From Prescottella equi (GTDB lineage Bacteria > Actinomycetota > Actinomycetes > Mycobacteriales > Mycobacteriaceae), in contig NZ_LWTX01000008.1 of NCBI RefSeq assembly GCF_002094305.1, positions 62,001-126,000 on the forward strand: DNA of 64,000 nucleotides. The letters are read 5' to 3'. The first letter of the stretch is position 1. Every line of letters begins with the position of its first letter. The notes below the pieces were generated by a model, which had not been told where the DNA came from, ran no database searches, and saw nothing but the letters and a program-made list of their open reading frames with translations. The translations under genes were made by a program, and so were the position numbers. Shown here piece after piece: positions 34,499 through 44,363 of the stretch.

Positions 34499-36795
34499 CC
34501 GAAGCCGACCGCCATCCGCGGATCTATCTCACCGAGGAGATGACCGACACCGAGGACCGGGTGTTGCGGACGTGGCTGGGCCGGCGGGAGGCCGAGTCCG
34601 GCGAGCCGACCGTCACCATGGCCACCACCGGCCAGGCGATGTCGGCGCTGGTGCTGCGCGACGACGATCCCGTCCTGACGCCGGTGCGCGTGGTGTGGAT
34701 GCCCGACACCGCGAACGGTCATCGCGGGCAACGCCTCCGCGAGGTGCTCTCGGCCCGGGATCCGCTGCACATCGCGCCCAACGCGCAACGCCGGGTGCTG
34801 CGCTCCGATCCCGCGCGGTGCAAGGTGATCGAAGGCGATCCGGCGTCGCTGACCGAGATGCGGGAGCGGCTCGCGGAGCGGGGCGGCGGGTCGCTGCCCG
34901 ACTTCATCCGGCGTCAGGCCGCGCTCGCGCTCGAGCGGGCCGAACGGCACCTGCTCGGCACGCAGTACAAGGTGTCGCGGTTCGTGGTCGAGGAGATCAC
35001 CGACACCGGGCGCTTCACCGCGGGCGTGAAGAAGCTTGCCGCGCAACTCAATCTCACCGTCGTCGACGTCGAACGTCGGGCCCGCGCGGATCTCGACGAG
35101 ATGGTGGCTGCCCAGAGCCGACGGGCCATCGCAGTGTGGGATCAGTTGGGCCGCTACTTCTCCCGCGCCTACCGCCTGGACGTCGACACCACGCGGTTCG
35201 AGGAGCTGCGGGAACTCAACCGCGAACACTCGCTGGTGTTCCTGCCGAGCCACCGTTCCTACCTCGACCCGCTGGTGCTGCGGCCGGCGCTGCTCGCGAA
35301 CGACCTGCCGCTCAACCACGTGATGGGCGGGCTCAACGTGAGCTTCTGGCCGATCGGCCCGATCAGCAAGCGCAGCGGCACGGTGTTCATCCGCCGCAAG
35401 TTCGACGGCGACGAGATTTACAAGTGGACGCTGCGCGAGTACATGCGGTTCCTGATGAACAAGCGGTTCAACCTCGAGTGGTACATCGAGGGCGGACGCT
35501 CCCGCACCGGCAAGCTGCGGCCGCCCCGGTACGGGCTGCTGACGTATCTGGCGAAGGCCTTCCAGTCGTCCGACGCGTCCGACGTCTACCTCGTCCCCGT
35601 CTCGCTGGTGTACGACCAGTTGTACGAGGTGAGCGCGATGGCGGCGGAGGCGCACGGCGCGGCGAAGCGGAAGGAGAGCTTCCGTTGGATGGTCGGCTAC
35701 GTCCGTGCGCAGGGCCAGCGCCGCGGCGTCGCACACGTCACGGTGGGACGTCCACTGTCGCTGCGGGATTCGCTGGCGCAGGAGGACGACTTCCGGTTGG
35801 CGATCCAGAAGACCGGCATCGAGGTGAGCCACCGGATCAACGAGGTCACCCCGGTGACCGCGTCGTCGCTGGTGATGCTGGCGTTCCTCGGCATCGAGGA
35901 CCGGGCACTGACCGTGCCCGAGCTCGGCTTCATCCTCGGCCCGCTGGTCGACTACATCATCGCCCGGAAGCTGCCGACGGCCGGCGACGTCGACCTCACC
36001 AACCCGCAGGTGATCCGCCGGGCGCTGTTCACCCACCTCGATTCCGGGGTGCTCGAGCGGTACGACGAGGGCAACGAGCGCGTCTACTACCTCGGCAAGG
36101 ATCAGGGGCTGGTGGCAGCCTTCTACCGCAACAACACCATTCACTTCCTGCTGGTGCGGGCGATCGCCGAGATGGTGCTGTGCGCGGCGGTGGACGAGAA
36201 GTTCGCCGATCCACTCACCGACGGCTGGGCCGAGGCCAAACGGATCCGCGACCTGCTCAAGTACGAGTTCTTCTTCAGCGACAAGACGACGTTCCGAGAG
36301 GAGCTGCGGTCGGAACTGAGCCTCATCGATCCGGCGTGGGAGAGCGACCTGAGCAACCCGGAGCACGTCGCGCACATCCTCGACGAGGTGCGTCCGTATC
36401 TCGCGCACCGGGTGCTGCAGCCGTTCCTGGAGGCGTACGAGGTGGTGGCCGATCACCTACTGGATGCGCCGGTGGCGAAGAACTTCGACGAGAAGACCTT
36501 CCTCGCCGAGTGTCTCGCGCTGGCACAGCAGCGTCGGCTCCGGCAGCAGATCGCGAGCAGCGAGTCGGTCTCCTCGGAACTGTTCGCCACCGCTCTGCAG
36601 TTGGCCCGCAACCGCCGACTGATCGAGAACGACGACCTGTCGGTGGAGACGGGGCGCCGCGCGTTCGCCGACGAGATCCGCACCCTCGTGCGCCGAGTGC
36701 GCGAGATCCGTGCCCGCGCCCACGCCAAGCTGGACGAGGTGAAGGGCGCCGACTCGGCGGCCGAATTCGTCGAGGGAACGGGGTCGGATCGATGA
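34495..36795 (+). CDS. plsB: Glycerol-3-phosphate 1-O-acyltransferase
   Basis: A 766-residue PlsB-type acyltransferase, close to the usual 780-800. Block I is SHRSYLDPL (His253, Asp258), block II GTVFIRR, and block III EGGRSRTGKLRPPRYG (from about 332). It transfers a fatty acyl group to sn-1 of glycerol-3-phosphate at the membrane, the first step of phospholipid and triacylglycerol synthesis. The start overlaps the WS/DGAT stop. Confidence 0.93.
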   Translation: MTEADRHPRIYLTEEMTDTEDRVLRTWLGRREAESGEPTVTMATTGQAMSALVLRDDDPVLTPVRVVWMPDTANGHRGQRLREVLSARDPLHIAPNAQRRVLRSDPARCKVIEGDPASLTEMRERLAERGGGSLPDFIRRQAALALERAERHLLGTQYKVSRFVVEEITDTGRFTAGVKKLAAQLNLTVVDVERRARADLDEMVAAQSRRAIAVWDQLGRYFSRAYRLDVDTTRFEELRELNREHSLVFLPSHRSYLDPLVLRPALLANDLPLNHVMGGLNVSFWPIGPISKRSGTVFIRRKFDGDEIYKWTLREYMRFLMNKRFNLEWYIEGGRSRTGKLRPPRYGLLTYLAKAFQSSDASDVYLVPVSLVYDQLYEVSAMAAEAHGAAKRKESFRWMVGYVRAQGQRRGVAHVTVGRPLSLRDSLAQEDDFRLAIQKTGIEVSHRINEVTPVTASSLVMLAFLGIEDRALTVPELGFILGPLVDYIIARKLPTAGDVDLTNPQVIRRALFTHLDSGVLERYDEGNERVYYLGKDQGLVAAFYRNNTIHFLLVRAIAEMVLCAAVDEKFADPLTDGWAEAKRIRDLLKYEFFFSDKTTFREELRSELSLIDPAWESDLSNPEHVAHILDEVRPYLAHRVLQPFLEAYEVVADHLLDAPVAKNFDEKTFLAECLALAQQRRLRQQIASSESVSSELFATALQLARNRRLIENDDLSVETGRRAFADEIRTLVRRVREIRARAHAKLDEVKGADSAAEFVEGTGSDR

Positions 36796-38231
36796 ACCGT
36801 CTCGAGGACATCTACTCGGCGATCGCCGCCGCCCCGCAGGGGCCGAAGACGCTGGCTGCGTTCGATCTGGACGGCACCCTCATCACCGGCTACACCGCGA
36901 GCGTCGTGTACCGGGACCGGTTGCGCCGCTTCGATATCAGCGTCGCCGAACTGCTCCGCACCACCGGCGCCGCCTTCGACACCCAGTTCCGCGGCGCCGA
37001 CGTGGGCCGGCTCATGGAGATCGCGGTCACCGGGCTGGCCGGGCGACGCGAGGACGAGCTGCGGGAGTGGAGTCAGCGGCTGTTCCGGCAGGACATCGCC
37101 GCGATGATCTTCCCCGATGTCCGACGCCTGCTCGACGCCCACCGCCGGGCCGGCCACCGGATCGTGCTGGCGACGTCGGCGACGGTGTATCAGGCGCAGG
37201 ACGTCGCATACGACCTGGGGATCGACGAGATCCTGTGCAGCCGGCCGGAGGTGGTGGACGGCATGCTGACCGGCAAGCTCACCGGTCCGGCGCTGTGGGG
37301 TCCGGAGAAGGCGAAGGCGGTGCGAGCGTTCGCAGAGGAGGCGGGGGCGCCGCTGTCGGAGGCGTTCGCGTATTCCAATGGCGCCGAGGATGTTCCGATG
37401 CTCGATTCGGTGGGGCGCCCGGTGGCGTTGAATCCGGATCGCAAGCTGGCGGGCATCGCACGGGCGGAGGGCTGGCTGTCGGTAAACCTGCCGAGGCCGG
37501 AGCGGGGTGCGACGCCGGTGGCGACGGCCCGGACAGGTCTGGCGTTGAGTGCGCTGATGGCGACGACGGCGCTCGGGGCGACGGCCGGGGTGCTGTCCGG
37601 GAATCGGCGGACGGCGGCGAATCTGGTGGGGACGTACGGCCCGGATCTGGCGCTGCGGCTGTGCGGCGTCGACGTGCACATCACCGGCGAGGACAACGCG
37701 TGGAATGCCCGGCCGGCGGTGTTCATGTTCAACCATCAGAGTTCGCTGGACATGTTGTTGATCGGCAAGGTGATCCAGCGGGACGCGACGGGCGTGGCGA
37801 AGAAGGAGGCGTCGCACGATCCGCGGTTCGCGGCGGTGGGGATGCTGCTCGACGTCGCGTATGTGGACCGGACAGACAGTGCGCAGGCGCGGGAGGCGCT
37901 GAAGCCGGCGGTCGACAAGCTGCGCGGTGGCACGTCGATCGCGATCGCGCCGGAGGGCACCCGCTCCCCCACACCCCGGTTGGGCCGGTTCAAGAAGGGC
38001 GGCTTCCATCTGGCGATGCAGGCGGGGGTGCCGATCGTGCCGATCGTCATCCACAACGCCGGGGATCTGATGTGGCGCAACTCGTTCGTCGCGCACGCCG
38101 GTGAGGTGTACGTCGACGTCTTGGAGCCGATCAGCACCGAGGGTTGGACGGTCGAGGACCTCGACAAGCACGTCGCCGAGGTCCGGGAGCGCTTCGACGA
38201 CGTGCTGCGGGCGGGGCCGGTGAAGGCGTAG
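36792..38231 (+). CDS. plsC: HAD-IB phosphatase fused to 1-acylglycerol-3-phosphate acyltransferase
   Basis: A 479-residue fusion. Residues about 20-215 are a HAD-IB phosphatase with nucleophile motif FDLDGTLITG (Asp25, Asp27) and a late YSNGAEDVPML. Residues about 290-479 are a PlsC domain with NHQSSLDMLL (His315, Asp320) and EGTRSPTPRLGRFKKGG. The acyltransferase adds the second acyl chain to lysophosphatidate; the phosphatase half may process a phosphorylated lipid or serine-type phosphoester. It is coupled to plsB by ATGA. Confidence 0.92.
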   Translation: MNRLEDIYSAIAAAPQGPKTLAAFDLDGTLITGYTASVVYRDRLRRFDISVAELLRTTGAAFDTQFRGADVGRLMEIAVTGLAGRREDELREWSQRLFRQDIAAMIFPDVRRLLDAHRRAGHRIVLATSATVYQAQDVAYDLGIDEILCSRPEVVDGMLTGKLTGPALWGPEKAKAVRAFAEEAGAPLSEAFAYSNGAEDVPMLDSVGRPVALNPDRKLAGIARAEGWLSVNLPRPERGATPVATARTGLALSALMATTALGATAGVLSGNRRTAANLVGTYGPDLALRLCGVDVHITGEDNAWNARPAVFMFNHQSSLDMLLIGKVIQRDATGVAKKEASHDPRFAAVGMLLDVAYVDRTDSAQAREALKPAVDKLRGGTSIAIAPEGTRSPTPRLGRFKKGGFHLAMQAGVPIVPIVIHNAGDLMWRNSFVAHAGEVYVDVLEPISTEGWTVEDLDKHVAEVRERFDDVLRAGPVKA

Positions 38232-38244
38232 GTACAGTGCCTGC

Positions 38245-38835
38245 ATGACCCGAAACGCCCGGTTTGTTCCTGTGGTTCTAGTTCTGGCTGCGGCGCTGAG
38301 CGCCTGCGGCTCCGACGATGCCGAGACCGCCGCCTCGGAGGCTACGTTCGGCACGGTGGCCGGTGACGCGGTCGCGGGTGACGGCGCTGACATGGGTGCG
38401 GACGTGTTGGCACGGTTCTCGAGCTGTGGGGACGTCGCGCCGACGGTTGCGCAGTACATTGCGGGGCTGGAGGAGAGCCCGTCGAACGCGGCCGACGAGT
38501 ACGGCGTGATCTGCAACTGGGAGACCCCGGAGGGCGCCACTTCGCTGAGCGAGATCCGCTCTGTCGAGGTGCTAATCGAGCCGGGGACCGGTGAGGTTCC
38601 GGCGGTGAGTGACCTCGAGGCCGGCAAGCTCTCCGTCCTTCCGGATGCCGCAATCGAGAAGGCGGGCGGTGTCGCCTACACCCTGCCGATGACGACGGCT
38701 GTCGCCGGCGTGATCGTCACGACGGTCGAGACGCCCGCGGTCAAGGTGACGATCACCGGCGGCCAGTGGGACGACATGCCGTCCCTGGACGCCCCGGCCG
38801 CCGTCGCGGCGGCCAAGCAGCTGATCGGCGTCTAG
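38245..38835 (+). CDS. Lipoprotein, DUF3558-like
   Basis: A 196-residue secreted protein with a signal peptide and lipobox ALSAC (Cys21). The mature part has two more Cys in the FSSCGDV and GVICNW contexts, reminiscent of DUF3558 lipoproteins such as the one at 40846-41376. It follows the acyltransferase operon by 13 bases and may be read from it. Function is unknown. Confidence 0.7.
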   Translation: MTRNARFVPVVLVLAAALSACGSDDAETAASEATFGTVAGDAVAGDGADMGADVLARFSSCGDVAPTVAQYIAGLEESPSNAADEYGVICNWETPEGATSLSEIRSVEVLIEPGTGEVPAVSDLEAGKLSVLPDAAIEKAGGVAYTLPMTTAVAGVIVTTVETPAVKVTITGGQWDDMPSLDAPAAVAAAKQLIGV

Positions 38836-38858
38836 AGCTGGCGCGAGCCCCGGCCGCC

Positions 38859-40349
38859 TCAGCTCCCGATGACGGGTGGGGCGGCCAGGGGCAGGTTGCC
38901 GATGAGTTCGCTGCCGTTGTCGACGTTGACGAGGTAGCCGGGCGTCTTGTGTTCGGCGTCGTCTTCGCCGCGCCCGCGGGCACCGGCGCCGGGCATCATG
39001 CCGCCGCCGACTGCACCATTTCGTGCTGCGGTGCCGGCGGCAGTTGTTCCCGTTGCTCCGCCGGCGGTGGCGCTCGGCGACGATCCTGCGGCGCCGCCTC
39101 CGGTTCCTGATCCACCGGACCCCATTCCGCCGGAGCCGTATCCGCCTGTGAGGATGCCGCCTCCGTAGCCGCCGGCGCCGCCTCCTGCTCCTGCGCCGAT
39201 GCCCGACCCTGTGTTCGATCCCAAACTGCCTGTGCCCGAGTAGGTTCCGGAGCCTCCGCCCATCCCGGGGATTCCGTAGCCGGACTGTCCCGCGCGGGTG
39301 CCGTCGAGCCCTGTGGCGGCCGCGGGTGCGGTCCAGGCGGCGGCCGGGGTTATCGTGGCATCGGCCGGGGCGGTGAACTGGTCGTTGGAGGTGGGCTGGG
39401 CGCCCGGAGCGATGGGGTTGAACGCGTCGGGTGTTGAACCCGTTCCGGGTGTTGCGCCAGGTATGGGGCTGCCAGGAGTCTGCACTGGCGGGGTGGGCGA
39501 TCCCGAGTTCGGTCCCCCGGTGTAGGGCGTGGGCGAGCCCGGCGTGCCGATGCCGGGTGCACCACCACCACCACTCGAGGGCGATGCCCCTTGGTTCTCG
39601 GCGATGACACGGGGAGGTTCTGGGAGTCTCGGCACGTTGGTGTCGGCCTGCTGCATGACCGGGGTGTAGACGGTCCGCATGATTTGGATGGCTTCCTGGT
39701 GTGCCTCGTCTTGGTCGTGGAACAGGCGTTTGAAGAGGCCGGCGGTGGGCATTCCTGCGTCGAAGGCGACCTCGAGGAGAGAGCGTTTGGAGACGGGCGG
39801 CACGGTGGCCTTGACTTGGTCGACGCCGGTGGCCGCTTCGGTGATCTTGGTGCCGATGAGGGTGCCGGCTTCGGCGAGTTTCCCGGATTCGGTGGCGTAT
39901 CTTCCTGTTGCGGCGGTCGCGGAATCCTTCGCTACGCCTTCCCATTTGCCGTCGGTTTCGGTGGTGATGAAATCGCGGAAGTCGTTGAGCGCCTGTTCGA
40001 GTGACTGCCCGATCTTGGTCCAGCCCTCCGCGCTGGCGCGCAGAGCGCCGCCGTTCATTCCGTCGACGGCGGCTTTGATGTCCTCGTGGGACATGGCTTC
40101 GAAAGCTTCGGGTGAGCCGAGGGCCGGGTCGTCGAACCTGCCGCTGAATCGGCCGTAGAGCCCGGCCTGCTGCAGGTAGATTTCGTCCCGTTCGGCGTTG
40201 CCGGCGGCTTGTTCGTCTCGCACGCGGCTGCGTTCGTTGAGGTCGTAGCCGGTGACGAGGTCGAGCACCTTGTTCGCCGGATGCTTGCCGAATTCGACAA
40301 TGTCCTTGCTGATGCCTTCGATCCAGCCACCGAAGTCCGGCAGTCCCAT
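38859..40349 (-). CDS. ESX (type VII) secreted WXG/PPE-like protein with Gly-rich tail
   Basis: A protein of about 496 residues. The N-terminal 250 residues are helical and hydrophilic with no signal peptide, and contain a WxG-like turn (WEG at about 136-138) between long helices. Residues about 265-450 are low-complexity, rich in Gly, Ser, Pro and Ala. This architecture matches EspA-like or LXG/PPE-like substrates of type VII secretion. I start at ATG 40347-40349 (MGLPDFGGWIEG), preceded by GAGGGGGAGAAGG. No ESX core gene is in the window. Confidence 0.65.
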   Translation of the reverse strand: MGLPDFGGWIEGISKDIVEFGKHPANKVLDLVTGYDLNERSRVRDEQAAGNAERDEIYLQQAGLYGRFSGRFDDPALGSPEAFEAMSHEDIKAAVDGMNGGALRASAEGWTKIGQSLEQALNDFRDFITTETDGKWEGVAKDSATAATGRYATESGKLAEAGTLIGTKITEAATGVDQVKATVPPVSKRSLLEVAFDAGMPTAGLFKRLFHDQDEAHQEAIQIMRTVYTPVMQQADTNVPRLPEPPRVIAENQGASPSSGGGGAPGIGTPGSPTPYTGGPNSGSPTPPVQTPGSPIPGATPGTGSTPDAFNPIAPGAQPTSNDQFTAPADATITPAAAWTAPAAATGLDGTRAGQSGYGIPGMGGGSGTYSGTGSLGSNTGSGIGAGAGGGAGGYGGGILTGGYGSGGMGSGGSGTGGGAAGSSPSATAGGATGTTAAGTAARNGAVGGGMMPGAGARGRGEDDAEHKTPGYLVNVDNGSELIGNLPLAAPPVIGS

Positions 40350-40442
40350 CCTTCTCCCCCTCGTCTCATGCCTCGGTCGACGACACCTCCCGAAGCGGAT
40401 CCGAGGCCGCGCCATCCCCTCAGTGGCGCGGCCCCGGAAGTC

Positions 40443-40817
40443 TTAGTTGATCTGCGATTCGACAGCGCTCGCGGCGGCGGCATTCGCTTCCTCCGCTGCG
40501 GCGTAGCGGTTTTCGATCTTCAGGAACACGTCCCTAATGTCGCCAACCACACGGAGGTGATCGGCGATCGCTCGATCAAGCGAGTAGTCGCCTCCTCTTG
40601 CCTTTCGCTCAAACTTCGATGCCAACGTCACTCCAGATGGCAGCGAACCTAGTCCATCGATTTTGGCGAGTCCGCGCGTACCATCGAGAACTCTTGTCAA
40701 CTGGTCAATAAGATCGTCACACGCCCGGGCACAGTTCGATGCGGTACCACGTTCGAGTTCGAGATCACCTTGCTCGGCCGCCGCGATCAGCCCGGACCAG
40801 CTGTTCGTCTCATTCAA
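40443..40817 (-). CDS. Small helical ESX-associated protein
   Basis: A protein of about 124 residues, almost entirely helical, with an Ala/Glu-rich C-terminus (EEANAAAASAV) and no signal peptide. The best start is TTG at 40815-40817, six bases after a GGGGG; another TTG at 40829 is in frame. It lies between the ESX-like substrate gene and a DUF3558 lipoprotein gene, all on the same strand, and may be a partner or chaperone of the large protein. Confidence 0.6.
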   Translation of the reverse strand: MNETNSWSGLIAAAEQGDLELERGTASNCARACDDLIDQLTRVLDGTRGLAKIDGLGSLPSGVTLASKFERKARGGDYSLDRAIADHLRVVGDIRDVFLKIENRYAAAEEANAAAASAVESQIN

Positions 40818-40845
40818 AGCAACCCCCAACCAGAATCGTTGTCAC

Positions 40846-41376
40846 TCATTTCGGAACGTACTGACTGACGGCCCGAGCTGCTCCGATGGCAACTTCGCAC
40901 GGCTCGCTGGGGTTGCTCGGTGGCGTAAGAACGTGGAATCCGACTGACACCAACACAGCGCCACCTGCCGCGTCCATCGCGACATCACATGATTCACGAT
41001 TCGTGTCCGTGCTTTCCCGGTACGAAAACGACTCCCGGCCATCAAGTTCTACTGGGACGACCTCTTCGTTACGGTCGTTCGTGCGCACCTCATCCAAAGT
41101 GCGGGTCGTCGCGAATACCGACAATGAGTACTCCGAGCCACGCCACCCACACACGTTCCAGCCAGGCTGCTTTACACCGAGGATGTCGCGTTCCTCAGTC
41201 GTGGGATCGACGCTGAGAGCCCCGACGACCTCGTCAGGAATGTCATCACACGGACTGAATACCGGTTCCCCCGCTGCCGTCCCCTCAGCGTCCGCATCCC
41301 CCGACACAGTTCCCGACCCGCACCCCGCCAGTAGCAGACCCGCACCGATCAGCCCGATCGCAGCAGTCACCCGCAT
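40846..41376 (-). CDS. DUF3558 family lipoprotein
   Basis: A 176-residue lipoprotein with signal peptide and lipobox LLAGC (Cys19). The mature domain has FSPCDDIPDEVVGAL, then NVCGWRG and later ESCDVAMDAAGGAVLVSVGF, the conserved pattern of actinobacterial DUF3558 proteins. It heads the same-strand set leading to the ESX-like protein. The role in the cell envelope is unknown. Confidence 0.82.
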   Translation of the reverse strand: MRVTAAIGLIGAGLLLAGCGSGTVSGDADAEGTAAGEPVFSPCDDIPDEVVGALSVDPTTEERDILGVKQPGWNVCGWRGSEYSLSVFATTRTLDEVRTNDRNEEVVPVELDGRESFSYRESTDTNRESCDVAMDAAGGAVLVSVGFHVLTPPSNPSEPCEVAIGAARAVSQYVPK

Positions 41377-41483
41377 CCGGACCTCCTCCCCTCGTTCCAG
41401 ACCGCTTCACCTTAAACAGACGCAGGTTCGGTCCCATCGGTTCCCCTCGATCTCGAGAATCACCAACGGTACGAAGCGCCCGA

Positions 41484-42224
41484 TCAGGCGAGCGCCGGCA
41501 GCGGCCCCATCGGCAGGTGGATCCACCCCTCGCGACCAGCAACTTCGGCGTCGACGCCGTTCGGCAGCCGCGTCCTTCCCACCGCCGCTGCCCGCGCGAT
41601 CACCGCCGCCACCACCGCGTCGAATGCGTCGTCGGACGCTTCACACGCTCCACGGAAGTCGGCGAGATCCAGATACGGCGTCGCTTCATCGAGGCTCGCG
41701 ACCAACTGCGCGAGCTTCTCTCGATTCGCCGACCCCTTGTACCCGCGGAACGGCAGCCCCCACTGCTGCAGCGCGGCCGCCGGATAGACCTCGATCACCG
41801 GGCCGTCGACGCGATCCACGCCGACCCCGGCCACCTCGAGCCACGCCAGCAGCCCAGCGCACCGCAATGCCACGTGCGCGATCAGGTCGGCCGACACGCT
41901 GAGCGGCACGATGCCAGTCACCACGTGCACCACACGGTCCGTCCGCCGTCGAACCAGCGGCAGCCGCCCGGCACGATTGCTCAGTTCGAGCTCGCGGCGT
42001 GGTTCCCGATTGTGATGCGCGAGAACGAAGTCGACGAACGCGTCCGGCCACCCGAACGGCGCGTCGATTCCGGATCTGTCGGCACCCCGGACCGCTTCGA
42101 CAAGGTCGTCGTTCGTCGCTCCGAGCTTCAGGCCGACGACCCGAGCGGAGCGATCACCCCAATCTATGGTCGCAACAGCAGTTTTCGCGGGTTCGGCCGC
42201 AAGGTCGATACCGACAGTCCTCAT
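41484..42224 (-). CDS. DUF429 family protein
   Basis: A 246-residue protein starting MRTVGIDLAAEPAKTAVATIDW, the RNase H-like opening of DUF429, with GIDAPFGWPDAFVDFV and a later VIEVYPAAALQQWGLP. The acidic residues (Asp7, and Asp55 in GIDAP) are where the fold places its metal-binding site. Function is unproven. It is separated from the next minus-strand gene by 19 bases. Confidence 0.82.
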   Translation of the reverse strand: MRTVGIDLAAEPAKTAVATIDWGDRSARVVGLKLGATNDDLVEAVRGADRSGIDAPFGWPDAFVDFVLAHHNREPRRELELSNRAGRLPLVRRRTDRVVHVVTGIVPLSVSADLIAHVALRCAGLLAWLEVAGVGVDRVDGPVIEVYPAAALQQWGLPFRGYKGSANREKLAQLVASLDEATPYLDLADFRGACEASDDAFDAVVAAVIARAAAVGRTRLPNGVDAEVAGREGWIHLPMGPLPALA

Positions 42225-42243
42225 GCCGCGAGGCTATCGGCTC

Positions 42244-42867
42244 TCAGCGCATCACCGGCAGCACAGCTCCGGTCGAGCGCCCCGACGCCGCCTCGATGAA
42301 CGCCAACGGGTCCGCCACCGCGGCGAGCACGTCCCGCGCCCGTTCGAGCGCCATCGGCTCCGGCTCGTCACCGCCGACCGCGTCGATCACGTCGAGCCAA
42401 TGAACCGTCGCCTCCAGGATCGCCATGTCGAGGAAGGCGCCGAGCGAGACCGACTCCAGGATGGGGTGCGCGATGACGCTGTCGCGGCTCAGGCCGGTGA
42501 GCCGCTCGAACGCGTCGGGCAGCTCGGTCTCGAAGCGCTCGACGATAGTCCCGCGATCGACGTCGGCGGCCATCTGCCGGACCATCTCGGCGAGCTGCGC
42601 GTGCAGCGGCTCGGTGGCGGCTGGGTCGGCGTTGAAGACGCGAAGCATCTCCGAGGCGCTCGTGACCTTCGCGGCGCCGTCGGCGGCGGGCGCGGCGAGC
42701 ATCGCGATCAGGACGTCGGGGGTGACGTGCACGTAGACGTCCCGGACGGTCCAGCCCGTCAGCCGGGTCTCCGTCGTCCACTGCTCGTCGGACAGTTCCG
42801 CGGCCCGCTTCGACCACATCCGCCACAGTCGGATCAACAGATCCCGATCCTGCTCGAACTCCGCCAC
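42244..42867 (-). CDS. Maleylpyruvate isomerase N-terminal / DinB-like protein
   Basis: A protein of about 207 residues with the mycothiol-dependent DinB-like helical fold: LTGWTVRDVYVHVTPDVLI carries the His of the metal site and FLDMAILEATVHWLDVIDAVGG the second half. I start at GTG 42865-42867, five bases after GGGGG; GTG 42870 and upstream ATGs are alternatives. The substrate is unknown. The gene is divergent from the FAD oxidase gene. Confidence 0.75.
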   Translation of the reverse strand: MAEFEQDRDLLIRLWRMWSKRAAELSDEQWTTETRLTGWTVRDVYVHVTPDVLIAMLAAPAADGAAKVTSASEMLRVFNADPAATEPLHAQLAEMVRQMAADVDRGTIVERFETELPDAFERLTGLSRDSVIAHPILESVSLGAFLDMAILEATVHWLDVIDAVGGDEPEPMALERARDVLAAVADPLAFIEAASGRSTGAVLPVMR

Positions 42868-42960
42868 CACAACCCCCTCGTCGACGTACGGTCGCTCCGA
42901 CGGTATCGCCCGGCCGTTACCTTCGGTCGCGAATCCGGCATGCGGGGGCATGATGGACGC

Positions 42961-44340
<1,380 letters not shown>

Positions 44341-44344
44341 CCCA

Positions 44345-44363
44345 GGGCCCTACAGCGGGGCCC
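44345..44363. terminator. GGGCCC hairpin at the convergent end of oxidase and nadR genes
   Basis: GGGCCC (44345-44350) and GGGCCC (44358-44363) flank a seven-base loop and can pair. The element sits between the two convergent stops, the nadR stop lying inside it. No T-run follows. It could serve both directions. Confidence 0.35.
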
